A stretch of DNA of 64,000 nucleotides from Photobacterium phosphoreum. GTDB lineage: Bacteria > Pseudomonadota > Gammaproteobacteria > Enterobacterales > Vibrionaceae. The position numbers were made by a program, and so were the translations under genes. Of this stretch, positions 49,980 to 59,547 are shown in pieces. Within the stretch, counting starts at the first letter, position 1, and each line of letters begins with the position of its first letter. The stretch lies in NCBI RefSeq assembly GCF_002954725.1, contig NZ_MSCQ01000001.1, forward strand, positions 1,399,442 to 1,463,441, given 5' to 3'. Below the pieces are notes generated by a model. It ran no database searches and was not told the origin of the DNA. It saw only the letters and a list, made by a program, of their open reading frames with translations.

Positions 49980-52931
49980 CTATTGTACATCTAAAACCAT
50001 ATTCTGATTGCGCTCTTTGAGTATAGTAATTGCATCATCAATCGTCACTGCAGGGCTATAGTAGAATCCTTGAATATAATAACATGACATCTCAGATAAA
50101 ATATCTAATTGCGCTTGTGTTTCAACACCCTCAGCAACAACCTCAATCTTTAATTTCCGACTAAGATCGATAACCAATGACACCAACATTTGACTCTCTT
50201 TACTGTGTTCAATATCAACAACAAAGCTTCGATCAATCTTAATAAGATCGGGTTTAATATCAATAATGGCAGCTAACGATGAATAACCCGTACCAAAATC
50301 ATCTAATGAAATCGCAATACCACGAGATCTAAACGCCGAAAGAATATCAATAATGTTTTTACCGTCATCAAGAGCTGTTGATTCAGTAATTTCAATCATT
50401 ATCGCGCTATAAGGCAAGTTATAGTTATTGATTGTTTCAAAAATATATTCTTGATTATGTTGTGAAAACTCTTTCACTGAGTGGTTAATTGAAAAAACGA
50501 CATCGGTAAATCCACTGCGATGAATACGATCTAAATCAGCACACGCTTTTTCAAAGACTAATTGGCCTAACATACCAATTAAACCGTAACGTTCTGCAAT
50601 AGGAATAAAGATCCCAGGACAGATGAAGCCCTCTTGATCATCATACCAACGTGCTAATGCTTCAAATTTACACACTCTGCCCGTTTTATTATCAACAATC
50701 GGTTGATAGTAAACTTTTATTTTTTTAGTGTTGATCGCAGATTTTAATTTATCGCGTAATTTTAATTTACTAATATATTCATGCTGTAATTGTTGGTCAT
50801 ATACACAAACACCATTACGACCGAGCCATTTTTGTTCATACATCGCATAGTCAGCATTCTTAAGTAAAGCTTGGTGCGTAGTACCACTTTCAGGGTACGA
50901 TGATATACCGATGCTAATAGTTAAATTTATATCAATATCATTACATTTAATCGGCTGTGAAATAATATTCACTAATTGATTAGCAATACCTTGAGCATAA
51001 TTAATATCTTGCTCTTTAATTAACACCGCATATTCATCACCACCATAACGACAAATAACACTGTGCTCACACACTGTCTCTCTAAGAATAGTAGCCACTT
51101 TTTGTAACACTTTATCACCGAAATCATGCCCGTAAAGATCATTAAAAATCTTAAAGTCATCAAGATCAATAAATAAAAGTGAGCACACTGACGCCGGTGA
51201 ATTATCTGCTGATACATCATTAATTTGATCGATGTATTTTTCTACTTTTTCAATAAAACGGCGACGATTCATTAACCCCGTCAGGGTGTCATTATTTGCT
51301 AATAGTTTTAATTTCTTTTCAGTTTTCTTGCGAGAGCTAATATCATGAAAAACACCAACATAATTAATCACATTATGATCATCTTCAATTTTATTGATTG
51401 TCATCTCTTCTGGGTAAATGACACCGTCACTACGTCGATTATGCAACTGTCCTTGCCACGTCCCTTGTGTTTCAAGGCTACGCCACATTTTCTGATAAAA
51501 GGCTAAATCATGATAGCCTGATGCTAATATACGAGGGTTTTTACCAATAACATCATCATGACAATAGCCTGTTACTTTTTCAAAGGCTTTATTAACTGAA
51601 ATTATATTATTATCTTTATCGGTTATCACAATACATTCAGACGTATTATCGTAAACTGTTTTAGCAAGGGTTAATTGTTGTTCTGCCATTACGGTATCTG
51701 TTATATCAATTAAAATACCAACAACGCGGTTATAATGATGACTACTGCTAGATTCTATAATATTACCTTTACAATTAAACCAACGACAAATTTTATCATT
51801 GCTGCCTGATTGTAATCTAAATTCAACATCAATAGAGGTTACGTCACCATTACGTAAATTGGAAAAACATTTAATAACAGCAGATCGATCATTTTTATGA
51901 ATCATGATAATCCAATCATAAACACTATTAACATTAGTTTCATTTATACCTAAAATATCCCAAAACTTAGGTGATGTTAATAATATTTTTGTTTCTAAAT
52001 TATATTCCCATATACCTTCCGTAACGGCATTATATGTTACGCTTAATTTATCAGATGCTTGATCTAATTTATTTGAAAGATAATAAAATTCGGTAATGTC
52101 TTGTACAATACCTTTGACTAAGGTTGCAATGCCATTTATATCACGTAGTATATGACAATGTTCGCGTAAGTATTTATTTTTACCTTCGGCTAAAACAATT
52201 CGATAAATAACATTATAACTCATGCTATTGCTATCTAGCATATCACGTCTTAACTCAATAACTCGAGTACGATCATCAGGGTGAATATATTGATTCGTCG
52301 TTGTCTCGTTAGGCGTAAAACTCTCAGCCTCACATTGAAATATTCGATAGATTTCTTTACTCCAATAAGCACTACCCGTTACGATATCAACATGAAAATT
52401 ACCAAATTGAGCTTCTTGTTGACATTCTTCCATTTCACAAAGCAATTTTTTTTGCTCTGATAGCAATGCTAAATATTGCACATCAGAACCAAGAATATCA
52501 CCAAGAACTTGACACCATTCACCATGCTGTTCTTCAGAAAAAAAATAAGGATGTTCAAATAAGCATCCAATAACACCTACAATTTCTCCACGTCTAGAAA
52601 ATATAGGTATACCAAGATAATGTTGTAATAAATAAGGAGTAATTATCTGATTAAATGGATATGTATGTGGAATATTATTAGAAAAAAAATAAGGTTTTCC
52701 AGAAGATATCATCTTTTCACAAAGAGAGTTATTAATTAAATATGTGAATACAGGATTCGAAAAATGATCTTCAATAGAATAAGCTAAAGATGTCGCTTTA
52801 TGCTGATTTTTATCAAAGTAAGCAATATAACAATGTGCAGGCTGTAACGTTTCATACACAGTATGAAGTGCTTCTTGTATAAACTCACTACCATAACTGT
52901 TTCGTTTTAGTGCTTTTAATGTTGTAACCAT
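49980..52931 (-). CDS. Soluble GAF-PAS-GGDEF-EAL protein
   Basis: A 983-aa cytoplasmic c-di-GMP enzyme without membrane segments. Likely order: GAF (about 1-165), three PAS/PAC units (about 165-290, 290-410, 415-535), GGDEF (about 540-700) and EAL (about 715-970). Both catalytic signatures are intact: GGDEY at 630-634 in RYGGDEYAVL, and EAL at 757-759 in FEALARW, with ITESTALDD, SLDDFGTGYSS, LIKIDRSF and VAEGVET downstream. It could act as cyclase, phosphodiesterase, or switch between them through its sensors. AT-rich DNA surrounds it, and it appears monocistronic. Confidence 0.92.
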   Translation of the reverse strand: MVTTLKALKRNSYGSEFIQEALHTVYETLQPAHCYIAYFDKNQHKATSLAYSIEDHFSNPVFTYLINNSLCEKMISSGKPYFFSNNIPHTYPFNQIITPYLLQHYLGIPIFSRRGEIVGVIGCLFEHPYFFSEEQHGEWCQVLGDILGSDVQYLALLSEQKKLLCEMEECQQEAQFGNFHVDIVTGSAYWSKEIYRIFQCEAESFTPNETTTNQYIHPDDRTRVIELRRDMLDSNSMSYNVIYRIVLAEGKNKYLREHCHILRDINGIATLVKGIVQDITEFYYLSNKLDQASDKLSVTYNAVTEGIWEYNLETKILLTSPKFWDILGINETNVNSVYDWIIMIHKNDRSAVIKCFSNLRNGDVTSIDVEFRLQSGSNDKICRWFNCKGNIIESSSSHHYNRVVGILIDITDTVMAEQQLTLAKTVYDNTSECIVITDKDNNIISVNKAFEKVTGYCHDDVIGKNPRILASGYHDLAFYQKMWRSLETQGTWQGQLHNRRSDGVIYPEEMTINKIEDDHNVINYVGVFHDISSRKKTEKKLKLLANNDTLTGLMNRRRFIEKVEKYIDQINDVSADNSPASVCSLLFIDLDDFKIFNDLYGHDFGDKVLQKVATILRETVCEHSVICRYGGDEYAVLIKEQDINYAQGIANQLVNIISQPIKCNDIDINLTISIGISSYPESGTTHQALLKNADYAMYEQKWLGRNGVCVYDQQLQHEYISKLKLRDKLKSAINTKKIKVYYQPIVDNKTGRVCKFEALARWYDDQEGFICPGIFIPIAERYGLIGMLGQLVFEKACADLDRIHRSGFTDVVFSINHSVKEFSQHNQEYIFETINNYNLPYSAIMIEITESTALDDGKNIIDILSAFRSRGIAISLDDFGTGYSSLAAIIDIKPDLIKIDRSFVVDIEHSKESQMLVSLVIDLSRKLKIEVVAEGVETQAQLDILSEMSCYYIQGFYYSPAVTIDDAITILKERNQNMVLDVQ

Positions 52932-53116
52932 AAATAATCAGTAGCCTAAGCAATATATCTAGAAAAACAATTATTCTTATACTACATACGAATAATAACC
53001 GTTCTAATATACCGTATATATCCATATAAACAAAGATATGTACTATTAATACTAACATTTATTTAATATCTTTTGATGGATATCAGTTTAACATTAAAAG
53101 CCTTAATTAAATGAAC

Positions 53117-54349
53117 TTAAATAGACACTGGATTAGTATGACTACGCGGTAACCATAATGAAATAATAGTAGTCATTGCAATAAATACAAACGCAATCCA
53201 CAAACACATTGAAAGACCATAAAGCTGATAAACTGCGCCTGAAAGCAATGTTCCAATTAAACGTCCCATGGCATTTGCCATATAATAAAAACCAACGTCT
53301 AAACTTACACCGTCCCCTTTCGCATAACTCACAATTAAATAAGAGTGTAATGAAGAATTAATTGCAAAAATAGCACCAAAGATCATTAACCCAATAACAA
53401 TAGTAAATTCAGGATACCAATTAAATTGTAATGCTAATGCAATTGCACCAGTAACAAGAGCCAAGATACTTGCCCACGCGAATGCAGCAAGTCCATCAGG
53501 TACAACTCCGGCAGCTTTACCCGTAATTCTAGGCGCAATACTTTGTACTACACCATAACCAATAACCCATACGGCAAGGAAACTACCAACGAGCACGTAA
53601 TCCCAACCAAATACTTGCCCTAAATATAATGGTAATGCAATCACAAACCACACATCACGCGCACCAAACAGAAACATTCTTGCGGCTGATAATATGTTGA
53701 TACTACGACTTTTTGAAAATATTTGGCTAAATTTCACTTTGTTTTTAGCTTTACCTAAGTCTTTATCAAGCCATAATAAACTGCATACAAATACAACCGT
53801 TAATACACACGCCATCAAAACAACCGCACCTTGAAAACCAATCAAAGCCAGTAATGTGCCACCTAAGAAAAAGCCAACACCTTTAAGTGCATTTTTTGAA
53901 CCTGTGAGCAATGCAATCCATTTATACAATGCACCTTGCTGATCGTTAGGCACTAACGTTTTAATCGCACTTTTAGCACTCATTTTATTCAGATCTTTAG
54001 CAATACCCGATAAGGCCTGAGCAAACATCACCCATATAACAGTTAAGTTTACTGATGGTACAGCCAACATTAACAACGCGATTACCTGCATAAACAAACC
54101 GATATTCATCGTCTTATTTAAACCTAAGCGAGCACCAAGCCAACCACCAATAAGATTCGTTACCACACCAAAAAATTCATAAAATAAAAATAATGACGCG
54201 ATTTCTAATGGGCTATAACCTAGTTGGTGAAAATGCAGCACCACCAGCATGCGTAATGCGCCGTCAGTTAAAGTGAAGTTCCAATAATTAAACGTCACTA
54301 GCATATATTGGCGCACGCCATTAGGCAGTTGGCTAAGCTTTGCTAACAT
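53117..54349 (-). CDS. arsJ: Organoarsenical efflux MFS transporter ArsJ
   Basis: A 410-aa MFS permease with 12 hydrophobic segments. It has the ArsJ hallmarks at the N-terminus (GVRQYMLVTFNYWNFTLTDGALRMLVVLHFHQLG) and SGIAKDLNKMSAKSAIK in the TM4-5 region. ArsJ exports 1-arseno-3-phosphoglycerate, made when GAPDH uses arsenate; the unstable product then breaks down outside the cell. The GAPDH gene directly upstream is the expected partner. I start at the ATG at 54349, which gives the family length and has GAGAGT upstream. An earlier ATG at 54403 would overlap the GAPDH end and add 18 unrelated residues. Confidence 0.93.
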   Translation of the reverse strand: MLAKLSQLPNGVRQYMLVTFNYWNFTLTDGALRMLVVLHFHQLGYSPLEIASLFLFYEFFGVVTNLIGGWLGARLGLNKTMNIGLFMQVIALLMLAVPSVNLTVIWVMFAQALSGIAKDLNKMSAKSAIKTLVPNDQQGALYKWIALLTGSKNALKGVGFFLGGTLLALIGFQGAVVLMACVLTVVFVCSLLWLDKDLGKAKNKVKFSQIFSKSRSINILSAARMFLFGARDVWFVIALPLYLGQVFGWDYVLVGSFLAVWVIGYGVVQSIAPRITGKAAGVVPDGLAAFAWASILALVTGAIALALQFNWYPEFTIVIGLMIFGAIFAINSSLHSYLIVSYAKGDGVSLDVGFYYMANAMGRLIGTLLSGAVYQLYGLSMCLWIAFVFIAMTTIISLWLPRSHTNPVSI

Positions 54350-54392
54350 AAAAATACTCTCTAACTTATTATCAATTTTTACTGTTAGCTGA

Positions 54393-55391
54393 TTAACAAC
54401 CAACTTTACGAATTAATTCTGCAGTACGAGTGGCATAGCCCATTTCATTGTCATACCACGCATAAATTTTAACCATCCGTTGATTTACAACCATGGTTGA
54501 TAGCGCATCAATAATAGTTGAACGTTGGTCACCACGATAATCAACCGATACCAAAGGTCGTGTTTCAAAGCCTAAAATACCATCCAATTCATTTTCTGAT
54601 GCTGCCTTTAATAGTTGGTTCACTTCATCAATGGTGGTATCACGTTCAACATCAAAAATAATGTCCGTTAATGACGCGTTTGCAAGTGGCACTCGCACTG
54701 CATGACCATCAATTTTACCGGCTAACTCTGGAAAAATTTCAACAATCGCTTTTGCAGAACCTGTTGTGGTAGGGATTAAACTCATACCACATGCACGAGC
54801 ACGTCGCAGATCTTTATGCGGCGCATCTAAAATAGTTTGAGTATTGGTTAAATTATGAATGGTTGTAAAAGACGCCTGTTTAATTCCAAGATGTTCATGG
54901 ATCACTTTAACAACAGGCGCTATACAGTTTGTAGTACAAGATGCAGCAGTCACAATACGGTGTTTCTCAGCATCAAATAAATGATCGTTAACCCCAACCA
55001 CAACATTCAATACACCCTCAGCTTTTACTGGCGCAGAAACCACTACCCGCTTTACGCCCTGCTGTAAATATTGATTAAGGTACTGAGTATCACGGTGAAC
55101 ACCTGTCGCTTCTAATACAACATCACAACCAGACCAATCAACATCTGCAAGCTGTTGTTGCTGACAATAATCAATCGCTTGGCCATTAATCTGTATTTGA
55201 CCATTATTAACAGTGACCGCATGTTCCCAACGTCCTTGGATAGAATCAAACTCAAGTAAATGTGCCAAGGTCTCAACATCACCTGCAACGTCATTAATTA
55301 ATACAAATTCGATCTCAGGCCAATCAAACGCAGCCCGTAATGCTAAACGACCAATACGTCCAAACCCATTAATTCCAACTTTAATTGTCAT
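54393..55391 (-). CDS. gap: ArsJ-associated glyceraldehyde-3-phosphate dehydrogenase
   Basis: A 332-aa GAPDH. It has the NAD-binding start [13 protein letters not shown], the catalytic Cys152 in [20 protein letters not shown] and the C-terminal [21 protein letters not shown] accepts arsenate in place of phosphate, yielding 1-arseno-3-phosphoglycerate for ArsJ. Its place directly before arsJ (43-base gap) marks it as the arsenic-dedicated copy rather than the glycolytic enzyme. The start at 55391 is spaced seven bases from AAGGA. An adjacent ATG at 55394 is also possible. A reading from 55463 would add a hydrophobic tail-like extension, without support. Confidence 0.92.
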   Translation of the reverse strand: MTIKVGINGFGRIGRLALRAAFDWPEIEFVLINDVAGDVETLAHLLEFDSIQGRWEHAVTVNNGQIQINGQAIDYCQQQQLADVDWSGCDVVLEATGVHRDTQYLNQYLQQGVKRVVVSAPVKAEGVLNVVVGVNDHLFDAEKHRIVTAASCTTNCIAPVVKVIHEHLGIKQASFTTIHNLTNTQTILDAPHKDLRRARACGMSLIPTTTGSAKAIVEIFPELAGKIDGHAVRVPLANASLTDIIFDVERDTTIDEVNQLLKAASENELDGILGFETRPLVSVDYRGDQRSTIIDALSTMVVNQRMVKIYAWYDNEMGYATRTAELIRKVGC

Positions 55392-55430
55392 CATCTTTTC
55401 CTTGTTGTGACACACTATACATCTTAGTAA

Positions 55431-55442
55431 CCATATATATGG
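55431..55442. promoter_or_regulatory. Palindrome before the GAPDH gene, candidate ArsR site
   Basis: CCATATATATGG is a perfect 12-base palindrome about 40 bases upstream of the gap start, where a promoter operator would lie. The core ATATATG also occurs in the promoter of the arsenate reductase-ArsR fusion gene (56933-56942, minus strand). Confidence 0.35.
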
Positions 55443-55518
55443 AAAATCAAATATAACAGCCACAAAAAAGAAAATAAACCTTTTTATCTTAACTACCTTC
55501 CAGTGTGCCTAAAAACAA

Positions 55519-55542
55519 AAAACCCCGCATCAGCGAGGTTTA
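55519..55542 (-). terminator. Terminator after the phosphatase gene
   Basis: Read on the minus strand, AACCTCGC pairs with GCGGGGTT (one mismatch/wobble) around TGAT and is followed by T6. It splits the cluster into two transcripts: fusion-phosphatase and gap-arsJ. Confidence 0.75.
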
Positions 55543-55578
55543 ATGATAAATTCTTAATGGTGATTATCTATTGGTGCA

Positions 55579-56085
55579 CTAATTCCACTGTGCAATATAA
55601 TCAATGTGTGGCTGACGCGTAAAAGCCCCTGGACGTTGTGCCTGAATAACTGCGATTGTCTCTTCTAAAGGCTTACCACGAGCAAGTAAGATACGTGCGG
55701 CTAATAATCCAGTGCGACCCGATCCACCTTTACAATGCGCAACCACAAATTGACCATTATTAAGCGCTATTTGTGCAGCATCATTAGCACGTTGCCATTT
55801 AGCTTCAAACTCAGCAGTTGGTGCACAATCATCTTCAATCGGCACATGAAACCATTGCATACCCAATAATTTACACGCTTCGGCTAATAATTCGATACCT
55901 TGATCAGGTAAATCACCGTGTTCTAGCGCCGTTAATACTACTGTTGCTCCCGCCGCCTTTAACTGACGCAGACTAGTGATTGCATTGACACCTTTCGTGC
56001 CAGGACATGGCGTTAATAGCAAGCCGCCTTTAGTCGGGGTTGATTCATTTAATGCTAGTGTCCAAACGGGATGTTGATTGTCCAT
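55579..56085 (-). CDS. Dual-specificity-type protein phosphatase in the ars cluster
   Basis: A 168-aa cysteine phosphatase. The P-loop HCKGGSGRTG gives Cys118 and Arg124 (HCX5R), with a likely general-acid Asp in IEDDCAPT (85-86). It resembles the CDKN3/kinase-associated phosphatase-like bacterial group (LTPCPGTKG, TALEHGDLPDQG). It lies 14 bases after the arsenate reductase-ArsR fusion gene, apparently in one operon, so it may serve arsenic resistance, for example by acting on an arseno- or phospho-compound. That role is inference. Such a P-loop can in principle bind arsenate. Confidence 0.85.
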   Translation of the reverse strand: MDNQHPVWTLALNESTPTKGGLLLTPCPGTKGVNAITSLRQLKAAGATVVLTALEHGDLPDQGIELLAEACKLLGMQWFHVPIEDDCAPTAEFEAKWQRANDAAQIALNNGQFVVAHCKGGSGRTGLLAARILLARGKPLEETIAVIQAQRPGAFTRQPHIDYIAQWN

Positions 56086-56099
56086 AATAGTAACAACTC

Positions 56100-56885
56100 C
56101 TACTCTATTATACTGTTAATTGATTGTGGTTTTTTTCTGTTTTTTATTGCACTTAAACGTATTTTTTCTTGATTAATCAATGCTGGTTGACCATTGCGTA
56201 CAGTATCAAATATGTGGCGGATCCATAGCGGTAAATCGGGAGGAAAATGATAAAAAATCCATACCCCTTCACGTTGGTCATGTAATACACCACTATCACG
56301 TAATAAGGCTAAATGACGAGAAACTTTAGGCTGACTTACCTGCAACGCTTTGGTTAAGTCTCCTACAGATAAAGCAAGTTCATCATGAATCAGCATCAAA
56401 ATACGTAATCGTAACGGATCACTCATGATTTTAAATAACTCAACAGCCCCAATAGTGTCAGATTGATTATCACCATTTAGCATTAAAAATAATGCTATCT
56501 TGGCTTTTAAGCCATCAAAAACATCATAGAACCCTTGAGAGCCAGATTGCGGCTTAGGATCTTTAAAATCCCAATGAATTAATGCATCAGAATCAGGAAA
56601 AAGTGCACATTCTTTACTGGCTTTATCACATAACGTTATCACCACATCAAAATGTTGATTTTGTAAACTTGATGCCAAGACACTGGTTAAATTATCTGAA
56701 TTAACATTATGATAATTCAATACTTCATATACTCGAGGATCAACGCTTTCAGGTGCCATCCCCGCACTCATTATTTCAAATTTATCGATGGTGGCTGTAC
56801 TGTCTCGGCACATATGACGCATCAATGCTTCTGCAAGTTGCGAGCGAGCGGAGTTACCAGTACAAAGAAACAAAATACGTTTCAC
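56100..56885 (-). CDS. Arsenate reductase (LMW phosphatase type)-ArsR fusion
   Basis: A 261-aa two-domain protein. Residues 1 to about 138 are a low-molecular-weight phosphatase-type arsenate reductase: P-loop CTGNSARS with Cys8 and Arg14, Asp109 in FKDPKP, and the redox pair Cys86/Cys93 (TLCDKASKEC). This spacing matches Cys10-Cys82-Cys89 of the thioredoxin-coupled ArsC of plasmid pI258. Residues about 143-235 are an ArsR/SmtB winged helix (LFKIMSDPLRLRILMLI, VSQPKVSRHLALLRDSGVL). The E. coli ArsR arsenite site ELCVCDLC is here ALSVGDLT, and the whole ArsR domain has no Cys. The start is GTG with AAGGTG upstream. First gene of the cluster. Confidence 0.93.
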   Translation of the reverse strand: MKRILFLCTGNSARSQLAEALMRHMCRDSTATIDKFEIMSAGMAPESVDPRVYEVLNYHNVNSDNLTSVLASSLQNQHFDVVITLCDKASKECALFPDSDALIHWDFKDPKPQSGSQGFYDVFDGLKAKIALFLMLNGDNQSDTIGAVELFKIMSDPLRLRILMLIHDELALSVGDLTKALQVSQPKVSRHLALLRDSGVLHDQREGVWIFYHFPPDLPLWIRHIFDTVRNGQPALINQEKIRLSAIKNRKKPQSINSIIE

Positions 56886-56915
56886 AAAACACCTTATTTA
56901 ATAACCGTTGAAAGC

Positions 56916-56946
56916 ATTATAATATACGACAAAGCATATATAACAA
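56916..56946 (-). promoter_or_regulatory. Promoter of the arsenate reductase-ArsR gene
   Basis: A perfect -10 box TATAAT (minus strand, 56921-56916) lies about 30 bases before the GTG start. TTGTTA (56946-56941) is a possible -35 with a 19-base spacer. An imperfect dyad, ATATGC...GTATAT, sits between them and could be the autoregulatory operator. Confidence 0.45.
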
Positions 56947-57003
56947 GGTTCAGGCGTTTAAAAAAGTGATCAATATGACTTACTGTCTTCCTTTACATCG
57001 CCA

Positions 57004-57612
57004 TTAACGAGCGATATCTAATTGATTACCACTCACACCATTGGTTCTAAACCAACCAGCAATACTAAATCGTTTCTGTGTTGCAGGAAGTACTTCATGT
57101 GGAAACAGTTCAGATAAGAATACGACTAACCGTCCAGCTTGAGGATCTAACGTCGCTAATTCATTATCCTCTAAATCATACATTTTAAGACATCCACCAT
57201 GTTCAGGCTGCCAATCGTCATTAAGATAAAAAACGGTCGTTAATTTACGGTTTTCTTGACCACGGAAACAATCTAAATGCTTTTGATAAAAATCACCTTG
57301 TTCATATTTAGCAAAATGTGCTTCATACTCAAATAAACCCAAGAAAAAATGACGATTCACTTCCATTCGAATATCATTCATTCGTTGTAAAAAATCAGCA
57401 ATAGGTGGTCCCATGTCAGATGATAACCATTGAATTTTATCGCTTCTAATCGCTTTTTTAGTCATATATTCATCATTACGACCAATACCAGCTTGACTCC
57501 AATCAGCGGGAATACAAGCCTTCAAATCCTTGACTTCATCCTGAGTCAAAAAGTCATCCCAGACAAACCATCCTTGGGTAAATAAAGCATCAATAAGTTT
57601 GCCGTAGTTCAT
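57004..57612 (-). CDS. 2-oxoglutarate/Fe(II)-dependent oxygenase
   Basis: A 202-aa prolyl 4-hydroxylase-like (SM-20/EGL-9 type) oxygenase. Iron ligands: His112 and Asp114 (KHLDCF) and His172 (FPHEVLP). Arg181 (KRFSIAGWF) would bind the 2-oxoglutarate C5 carboxylate. Tyr/Leu-rich strands (TTVFYLNDDW, GGCLKMY) complete the double-stranded beta helix. In bacteria such proteins hydroxylate protein prolines, EF-Tu in Pseudomonas PPHD for instance. The target here is unknown. Stand-alone gene. Confidence 0.88.
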   Translation of the reverse strand: MNYGKLIDALFTQGWFVWDDFLTQDEVKDLKACIPADWSQAGIGRNDEYMTKKAIRSDKIQWLSSDMGPPIADFLQRMNDIRMEVNRHFFLGLFEYEAHFAKYEQGDFYQKHLDCFRGQENRKLTTVFYLNDDWQPEHGGCLKMYDLEDNELATLDPQAGRLVVFLSELFPHEVLPATQKRFSIAGWFRTNGVSGNQLDIAR

Positions 57613-57873
57613 AATCGTTCCAATGCGAAAGAAGAAAACGTTATAAGGGCAGACACACTTTACGACAAATCACAAAAATCATCATAACTATGAATTTTTT
57701 TTCTTAAATAGGCGATGACATATACAATATTAGATTCAGCCGTTGATTAATCCAAACAGATAGTGATTAATACGATATAAGCATAAAGTTTATTAAACGC
57801 TCATCACGTATTAGACAAAAAATATTGATTAATACGTTAATTTACAGGTTTAAATGTATGGGAAACCGTTGTT

Positions 57874-58731
57874 ATGAGCGATAAAAATCGCGGATTATTA
57901 TTGGCTTTTATTGGCATAATGATACTGAGTTTTGACAGTTTATTTGTAAAGCTATCAAATTCCACGGCATGGAATGTGCTTTTTTGGCGTGGTGCATTTC
58001 AATGTATCGTCTTAGTGATTGTTCAATTGCTTTATAATCGTAAGCAATTTAGCGCTGAAATCTCACGTCCTTCTTTATCCATTTTAGGATTAGGCTTTAT
58101 TTTTGCGGCTTCAACAGTCTGCTTTATTGAGTCCCTACATTATACCCAAGTGGCAAGTACTCTTGTTATTATTAATACCGCCCCTTTTTTTACTGCTATT
58201 TTAGGGTTCGTATTCTTAAAAGAAAAACTCAAATGGCCAACATTACTGGCTATCGGTATTGCAACCAGTGGTATTTGGATCATCTTTGCTTTTGCACCGG
58301 CAGGCGGTCAATGGGTCGGTAATCTATTAGCATTAATTACTGCATTAGCAACGGCTATCTATTTAGTTGCTATGCGTAAAACAAAAGGGGAACAAGCAGC
58401 AAATATTCTGATTGTGGCAGGCTTTATGATTGCAGTCTTTGCTTATATTAAAGGGGCGCAACCGTTTTCACTTTCACATATCCAGATGCTGTATCTATTA
58501 ATATTAGGAGGAATAGTCGTTCCTGGTTCTTATCTGTGCATTTCAAAATCAACGGCTTATATTCCAGCGGCCCAAACCAGCCTCATTTTACTAATGGAAA
58601 TTCTATTAGGTCCACTGTATGTGTTTTTAGTTATTGGTGAACAACCCTCTTTAAATGATATTTTAGGTGGTGCAATTATTTTAATCACATTAGGCATCTA
58701 TACTGTTTGGGATATTAAGCAGTCTGCATAA
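57874..58731 (+). CDS. EamA/DMT-superfamily permease
   Basis: A 285-aa inner-membrane transporter with ten hydrophobic segments in two EamA repeats (about 7-140 and 148-280). The repeat signatures are FFTAILGFVFLKEKLKWPTLLAIGIATSGIW in the first and LILLMEILLGPLYVFLVIGEQPSLNDILGGAIIL in the second. DMT permeases export or import metabolites; nothing in the sequence names the substrate. It is divergent from the oxygenase gene across a 261-base AT-rich gap. Confidence 0.87.
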   Translation: MSDKNRGLLLAFIGIMILSFDSLFVKLSNSTAWNVLFWRGAFQCIVLVIVQLLYNRKQFSAEISRPSLSILGLGFIFAASTVCFIESLHYTQVASTLVIINTAPFFTAILGFVFLKEKLKWPTLLAIGIATSGIWIIFAFAPAGGQWVGNLLALITALATAIYLVAMRKTKGEQAANILIVAGFMIAVFAYIKGAQPFSLSHIQMLYLLILGGIVVPGSYLCISKSTAYIPAAQTSLILLMEILLGPLYVFLVIGEQPSLNDILGGAIILITLGIYTVWDIKQSA

Positions 58732-58757
58732 TAACTATCACGCCCTAATAAAATTAC

Positions 58758-58780
58758 CGCCGTTGGGATTTACAACGGCG
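58758..58780. terminator. Hairpin between convergent DMT and RNA methyltransferase genes
   Basis: CGCCGTTG/CAACGGCG stem of eight pairs with a GGATTTA loop. There is no T run on either side, so it may be a weak or Rho-assisted stop. Confidence 0.5.
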
Positions 58781-58808
58781 ATAATCTATCAATCTTGTTA
58801 TTAAAAAT

Positions 58809-59321
58809 TTATTTAACGTTTACACGCAGATTATTTTTATTATCACGATTTTGGCGAATATGTTCATCACTCTGGGTAATATTTTCTTGTTTCGCAAGGC
58901 GATCATACAAAACAACATTGACTGATGCTGCTAAGTTCATACAACCTACCGTTGGTACATAAACAACATGATCGGCTCTATCTGCAACATCTTGTGAGAT
59001 TGAACCATCTTCAGGACCAAAAATATAAATCGCTTTTTCTGGATGTTGAAAATAGGGTAACAATGTTGCTCCCTCTGCGAAGTCAACACACACAATCTTC
59101 ATATCTTGTGGAAGATCATCAAGCATTGATTCAACACCAGATAAGGGGATCGTCTGTGCCATTTTCTTAGTATCTGTCTGAAACTTCGCAGCTTTATCGT
59201 AACGGGTTCCCGTATAAATAACAGCATCAGCTTTATAACAGCCAGCAGCTCTGAGTACAGCACCGATATTGGTTGGACTTTTAGGATTACTTAATCCAAT
59301 GATTACTGATGCATCTTTCAT
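58809..59321 (-). CDS. SpoU/TrmH-family RNA methyltransferase
   Basis: A 170-aa SPOUT methyltransferase. The three family motifs are present: motif 1 NIGAVLRAAG, motif 2 IYIFGPEDGSIS, and motif 3 VPTVGCMNLAASVNVVLYDR, which form the knotted SAM site. It should 2'-O-methylate a ribose in tRNA or rRNA. The short length and the GPEDGSIS form are typical of a small stand-alone group without the N-terminal RNA-binding domain. The exact target is not assigned. Confidence 0.89.
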   Translation of the reverse strand: MKDASVIIGLSNPKSPTNIGAVLRAAGCYKADAVIYTGTRYDKAAKFQTDTKKMAQTIPLSGVESMLDDLPQDMKIVCVDFAEGATLLPYFQHPEKAIYIFGPEDGSISQDVADRADHVVYVPTVGCMNLAASVNVVLYDRLAKQENITQSDEHIRQNRDNKNNLRVNVK

Positions 59322-59440
59322 CTCAGGAATACCTTATTGTTTAACTTCACAACAAATATAAATAAAGATGTCATTATACTAAAATTGTAACTTTGCAGAA
59401 AGAAGTAACCACCGTTAACGCTACCATCCGACCCATAAGC

Positions 59441-59475
59441 AAAAAAGCCTCACTCTTTTGAATGAAGCTTTTTTT
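59441..59475 (-). terminator. Terminator after the hypothetical gene at 59548
   Basis: AAAAAAGC and GCTTTTTT arms with an imperfect inner stem (TCA/TGA), A and T flanked. It lies about 70 bases past the minus-strand stop. Confidence 0.7.
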
Positions 59476-59547
59476 AAAAGAATCGCTGTTGAAATTCTAT
59501 ACGAAAGAAATTAACTCAACCTCGATAATTACTATAACCGATAATAA

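Noticed and set aside
54350-54403. N-terminal extension of ArsJ by 18 residues
   Set aside because: It overlaps the GAPDH coding end, is not ArsJ-like, and the ATG at 54349 has an SD.
55392-55463. N-terminal extension of the GAPDH gene
   Set aside because: GAPDH proteins start at the KVGINGFGR strand; the extension would read through the promoter palindrome and the SD.
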